A stretch of 7,029 nucleotides of DNA from the NCBI GenBank assembly GCA_030917625.1, contig JAUPUJ010000031.1, forward strand, positions 1 through 7,029, given 5' to 3'. Source of the stretch: Patescibacteria group bacterium (GTDB lineage Bacteria > Patescibacteriota > Minisyncoccia > Phycocordibacterales > XYD1-FULL-46-19). Positions 5,449-7,029 of this stretch are shown one piece after another; position 1 is the stretch's first letter, and every line of letters starts with the position of its first letter. The notes under the pieces are model-generated. The model saw nothing but the letters and a program-made list of their open reading frames with translations, had not been told where the DNA came from and did not search any database. The translations under genes were made by a program, and so were the position numbers.

Positions 5449-5901
5449 TTAAAATTTTTGTACTACATGCCAAATAAGAAGCGCTAAGCCTCCCCACCAG
5501 CTAATATCGGAAAGTATTAAACTCACCATAATTTTTCTTTGTAGAGAGTTAGGTAAAATTTTTGTTTGTTGTCCTAGAAGTTCTTGCTTGATTAAAAATG
5601 GACTTACGTGGAATGATAAAAATAATCCATTTAATATTAAAATCGTAGCAATAATCACATGATATAGTGGTATGCCAGATAAAGGTAAATCCCGATACAA
5701 GATAACTCCTCCAATTATAGTTAGGGTTATTCCTACCCAGATTAATGGTTTAGTAACTTTATGTGTCCGGGTTGTGGCTTCAGCCCAATAACTTGATTTT
5801 CGTCCTAAAAATCCATGAATATCAATAACTGTGACTGATCCAAGGCCAATAATAAATCCGGCAATAAAAATAAATAATCCAATGAAATCTAAGATGGGCA
5901 T
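5449..5901 (-). CDS. Four-helix integral membrane protein with several histidines
   Basis: The product has 150 residues and four predicted membrane helices at about 5-24, 52-69, 79-98 and 124-146. Between helices 1 and 2 lies the stretch VIDIHGFLGRKSSYW with TTRTHKVTKPLIW, and helix 3 starts LYHVIIATILILNGLFLSFHV. Five histidines (29, 47, 81, 98, 145) lie at or near the membrane, a pattern seen in heme- or metal-binding membrane proteins; this is inference and no known heme-binding motif is complete. I believe similar proteins occur as conserved hypotheticals in Parcubacteria but cannot name a family. It has a short leader from a TATAAT box at 5923-5928 and no Shine-Dalgarno site. Its last bases overlap the first arm of a potential RNA stem in the following gap. 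Confidence 0.75.
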   Translation of the reverse strand: MPILDFIGLFIFIAGFIIGLGSVTVIDIHGFLGRKSSYWAEATTRTHKVTKPLIWVGITLTIIGGVILYRDLPLSGIPLYHVIIATILILNGLFLSFHVSPFLIKQELLGQQTKILPNSLQRKIMVSLILSDISWWGGLALLIWHVVQKF

Positions 5902-5922
5902 AAATAAATAGTCTTAAGTATG

Positions 5923-5951
5923 ATTATAGCAAATATAAATAATGTATCTAA
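5923..5951 (-). promoter_or_regulatory. Candidate promoter of the four-helix membrane protein
   Basis: The minus strand has a perfect -10 box TATAAT (5923-5928) and, 17 bases upstream, a weak -35 box TTAGAT (5946-5951, 3 of 6). The -10 box lies 21 bases before the ATG at 5899-5901, so the leader would be about 14 bases. It sits between the terminator of the preceding gene and the start codon, as expected. Confidence 0.55.
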
Positions 5952-5995
5952 CTATTTTTTTATTTTTACTTAGCTATCCAAAAGGTTGTCTAAAT

Positions 5996-6032
5996 AAAAA
6001 AACCGCTCTCCAACAAAAATTGTTGGAGAGCG
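5996..6032 (-). terminator. Strong terminator of the Nudix-like gene
   Basis: A perfect 13-bp stem, CGCTCTCCAACAA with its complement (6020-6032 with 6004-6016), has a 3-base loop and is followed on the minus strand by a run of seven T (5996-6002). It begins 15 bases after the stop codon at 6048-6050. Confidence 0.92.
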
Positions 6033-6047
6033 TGGTAACTGACTGAT

Positions 6048-6680
6048 CTAGAATATATTCTCGCCCATTCTTGTTTCATCTACCGCCCTTACTTCTTTTC
6101 CTGACCTCATATCTCGAAGTTCTTTATCTGTAAACGTGTAGATAATGGGGGAGTTGATTATTTTGGTGAATACTTCTTTTTCCGCGATCAGCTCGAATAT
6201 ATTAAATACCCTAACTGTTGAGACGCCTGGGATGTCACGAGCTAATCTCCTAGTACCACCAAGTGGTTGTATGATGGTTTTTATGTAGCGTGTTTTAATC
6301 AGCGCCGCTTCATCAGAAGACAGTACAGGGGAGCTCTGTATAGGTAACTCTTTGGTCGACAGCTCCTCAATGATTTCTCTGGTTGGATCAATCTCGTATA
6401 TAGATGCTTCGCGACTTTTAAAAATCGCCAACACTTTTTTCATATGTTTTTTCTCGATAAGGAATCGAGCTTCCATATCTTCGGGGAAGTGGGCACCGAA
6501 ATTATCCTCGAGAAACTTTTTGCCGATCTGAGTGACTTGAGCACCACCACCTAGACCTGTTGCCACATGATCTCCTTGTTCCAATGCTTTGCGATTAATA
6601 ATTCCAAATACGTAAGTCTGGTCTGTTCCCGTCAATGTAATGCGGGTTGCCAGATTTGCCACTGATACTCGAATTTGCAT
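6048..6680 (-). CDS. Possible divergent Nudix-like protein, 210 residues
   Basis: The N-terminus reads as beta-strands (MQIRVSVANL, QTYVFGIINR) and leads to GLGGGAQVT at 42-50, as at the start of a Nudix fold. About 50 residues later DPTREIIEEL (98-107) matches the RExxEE core of the Nudix box, which normally follows Gly-Gly by about 15-20. An acidic and aromatic insert, FGAHFPEDMEARFLI (61-75) and FKSREASIYEID, separates them. I recall Nudix-like proteins with this layout, some described beside nucleotidyltransferase (SMODS) defence genes, but no such partner is in this window. Canonical members cleave nucleoside diphosphates linked to another moiety, with the box glutamates (here E102, E105, E106) holding the metal; activity is unproven because the rest of the box is not standard. 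The C-terminal half (PGVSTVRVFNIFELI, FTDKELRDMRSG) is unassigned. GGAAGGA (minus strand of 6688-6694) lies 7 bases before the ATG, the clearest ribosome binding site in the window. Confidence 0.8.
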   Translation of the reverse strand: MQIRVSVANLATRITLTGTDQTYVFGIINRKALEQGDHVATGLGGGAQVTQIGKKFLEDNFGAHFPEDMEARFLIEKKHMKKVLAIFKSREASIYEIDPTREIIEELSTKELPIQSSPVLSSDEAALIKTRYIKTIIQPLGGTRRLARDIPGVSTVRVFNIFELIAEKEVFTKIINSPIIYTFTDKELRDMRSGKEVRAVDETRMGENIF

Positions 6681-6716
6681 GGTTGAGTCCTTCCTATTTC
6701 TGGTCTCTGGCTTTTT

Positions 6717-6769
6717 AGTAGATCAATTTTCCATCTTAATTACTAACAAATTTTGGGGAAAAAGAAAAC
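6717..6769 (-). repeat. Copy 2 of the intergenic repeat, upstream of the Nudix-like gene
   Basis: This matches copy 1 (5156-5208) at about 45 of 53 positions, with the core 6733-6769 differing by only two bases. It lies in the same orientation and in the same setting: directly after a terminator tail and about 36 bases before the start codon of a minus-strand gene. TAAGAT (minus strand of 6733-6738) is the candidate -10 box. Outside the matched stretch the two loci are unrelated. Confidence 0.75.
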
Positions 6770-6781
6770 CGCCCTGTTTTC
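6759..6781 (-). terminator. Second, weaker terminator after tRNA-Asn
   Basis: On the minus strand GAAAAC (6776-6781) pairs with GTTTTC (6764-6769) around a 6-base loop, followed by five T. Its 3' part (6759-6774) is the 16-base word shared with the terminators at 3958 and 4813, here with a shorter and weaker stem. It follows the stronger tRNA terminator by about 10 bases and may act as a back-up. Confidence 0.5.
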
Positions 6782-6790
6782 AAGTAGAAT

Positions 6791-6825
6791 AAAAAAGAAT
6801 TAGCGCCAAAAGGTGCTAATTCTTT
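6791..6825 (-). terminator. Rho-independent terminator of tRNA-Asn
   Basis: The 14-bp stem AAAGAATTAGCACC (minus strand of 6812-6825) pairs with 6794-6807 with one A-C mismatch and a 4-base loop. It is followed by T residues down to 6791. It starts only 3 bases after the tRNA 3' end. Confidence 0.88.
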
Positions 6826-6828
6826 AAC

Positions 6829-6903
6829 TGGCTCCCCGGGCAGGATTCGAACCTGCGACCAATCGATTAACAGTCGATTGCTCTACCGCTGAGCTACCGA
6901 GGA
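6829..6903 (-). tRNA. trnN: tRNA-Asn (anticodon GTT)
   Basis: The minus strand folds into a full cloverleaf. The acceptor stem TCCTCGG pairs with CCGGGGA (one G-U pair), the D-arm is GCTC-AGCGGTAGA-GC, and the anticodon stem ATCGA/TCGAT holds loop CTGTTAA. The T-arm is GCAGG-TTCGAAT-CCTGC. The anticodon GTT (minus strand of 6869-6871) reads Asn codons AAC and AAU. The discriminator base is G and the 3' CCA is encoded (6829-6831). No intron is present. The gene has its own promoter and terminator and appears to be transcribed alone. Confidence 0.97.
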
Positions 6904-6931
6904 ATAAGTTCTTTTGGCTAAGAACACGTTG

Positions 6932-6960
6932 ATTGTAGCAAAAAGGGCTTAAAATGTAAA
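6932..6960 (-). promoter_or_regulatory. Sigma70-type promoter of tRNA-Asn
   Basis: On the minus strand TTTACA (6955-6960, 5 of 6) and TACAAT (6932-6937, 5 of 6) are 17 bases apart. Transcription should start near 6925, about 20 bases before the mature tRNA 5' end at 6903. The -35 box overlaps one arm of the hairpin at 6958-6984. The two boxes closely match the promoter of the gene at 2009-2410. Confidence 0.8.
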
Positions 6961-6984
6961 AGCAATTTGAGGGGATTGCTTTTT
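6958..6984. terminator. Hairpin overlapping the tRNA promoter, probable terminator
   Basis: AAAAGCAAT (6958-6966) pairs with ATTGCTTTT (6975-6983) around an 8-base loop. A T-rich side is present on both strands, so the direction is not decided. On the minus strand it would end a transcript entering from the right of the window. No plus-strand gene is close enough to need it. Confidence 0.55.
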
Positions 6985-6994
6985 ATGTGAAGTA

Positions 6995-7003
6995 TGATAT
7001 AAT
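6995..7003 (+). promoter_or_regulatory. Candidate extended -10 promoter leading out of the window
   Basis: TGATATAAT is an extended -10 motif (TG, one base, TATAAT). A weak -35 sequence, TTGCTT at 6976-6981, lies 16 bases upstream. Transcription would start near 7010. The ATG at 7008-7010 is followed after four codons by TGA, so it is not a gene start; the real target lies beyond 7029 and may be a protein or an RNA gene. Confidence 0.45.
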
Positions 7004-7029
7004 TAATATGTCGGCTAGGGAATGATTTG

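Noticed and set aside
5240..5450. T-box riboswitch upstream of the small membrane protein gene
   Set aside because: The region is structured and followed by a terminator, but the conserved T-box antiterminator sequence is absent and the downstream gene is not related to amino acids or tRNA.
4769..5497. A 242-residue protein gene
   Set aside because: It would overlap the complete 84-residue membrane protein in another frame and run through two terminators. The latter part is an out-of-frame reading of that gene. The statistical oddity is kept as a finding, not as a gene call.
7008..7029. Start of a plus-strand protein gene at the right edge
   Set aside because: The ATG is followed by only four codons before TGA.
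1..7029. CRISPR array, insertion sequence, toxin-antitoxin pair or prophage genes
   Set aside because: No regularly spaced repeats, transposase-like motifs, terminal inverted repeats or characteristic gene pairs were found; the repeats seen are intergenic and two- or three-copy.

Overview
The window looks like a piece of an AT-rich bacterial chromosome from the Candidate Phyla Radiation (Patescibacteria, most likely a Parcubacteria-type lineage). This is inference from gene content: the secreted protein at 138-1226 ends in a domain type I associate with that group, several small membrane proteins look like the conserved hypotheticals common there, genes are short and tightly packed, and Shine-Dalgarno sites are mostly absent. 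The standard genetic code fits every gene.

Layout. Bases 1-91 hold the probable tail of a plus-strand gene and its hairpin terminator. A compact plus-strand operon follows (138-1851): a secreted Ig-like protein, a YggT-family membrane protein and a GlsB/YeaQ/YmgE-family membrane protein, separated by only 9 and 7 bases. Everything after that up to the tRNA is on the minus strand. In transcription order from the right these are: tRNA-Asn (6829-6903), a possible divergent Nudix-like protein (6048-6680), a four-helix membrane protein (5449-5901), an apparently gene-free transcribed stretch (5233-5448), a small three-helix membrane protein (4876-5130), a 61-residue hypothetical (4556-4741), a DoxX-like membrane protein (4089-4478), an ABC-F ATPase (2453-3901) and a 133-residue conserved-looking hypothetical (2009-2410). 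A decayed second copy of the C-terminal part of that last gene lies at 1858-1965, at the convergent junction with the plus-strand operon.

The minus-strand genes appear to be mostly single transcription units, not one operon. Hairpin terminators and sigma70-type promoters alternate between them. The most striking regulatory site is a consensus promoter (TTGACA, 17-base spacer, TATAAT) in front of the ABC-F gene, with a terminator-like hairpin directly after its predicted start, which suggests an attenuated leader. Three of the terminators share an identical 16-base 3' half. A repeat of about 53 bases sits just upstream of two unrelated genes.

I see no CRISPR array, insertion sequence, phage or toxin-antitoxin module and no clear novel system. 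What merits a second look is the regulatory and repeat architecture, the decayed duplicate, the divergent Nudix-like gene and the unexplained structured region at 5233-5448.
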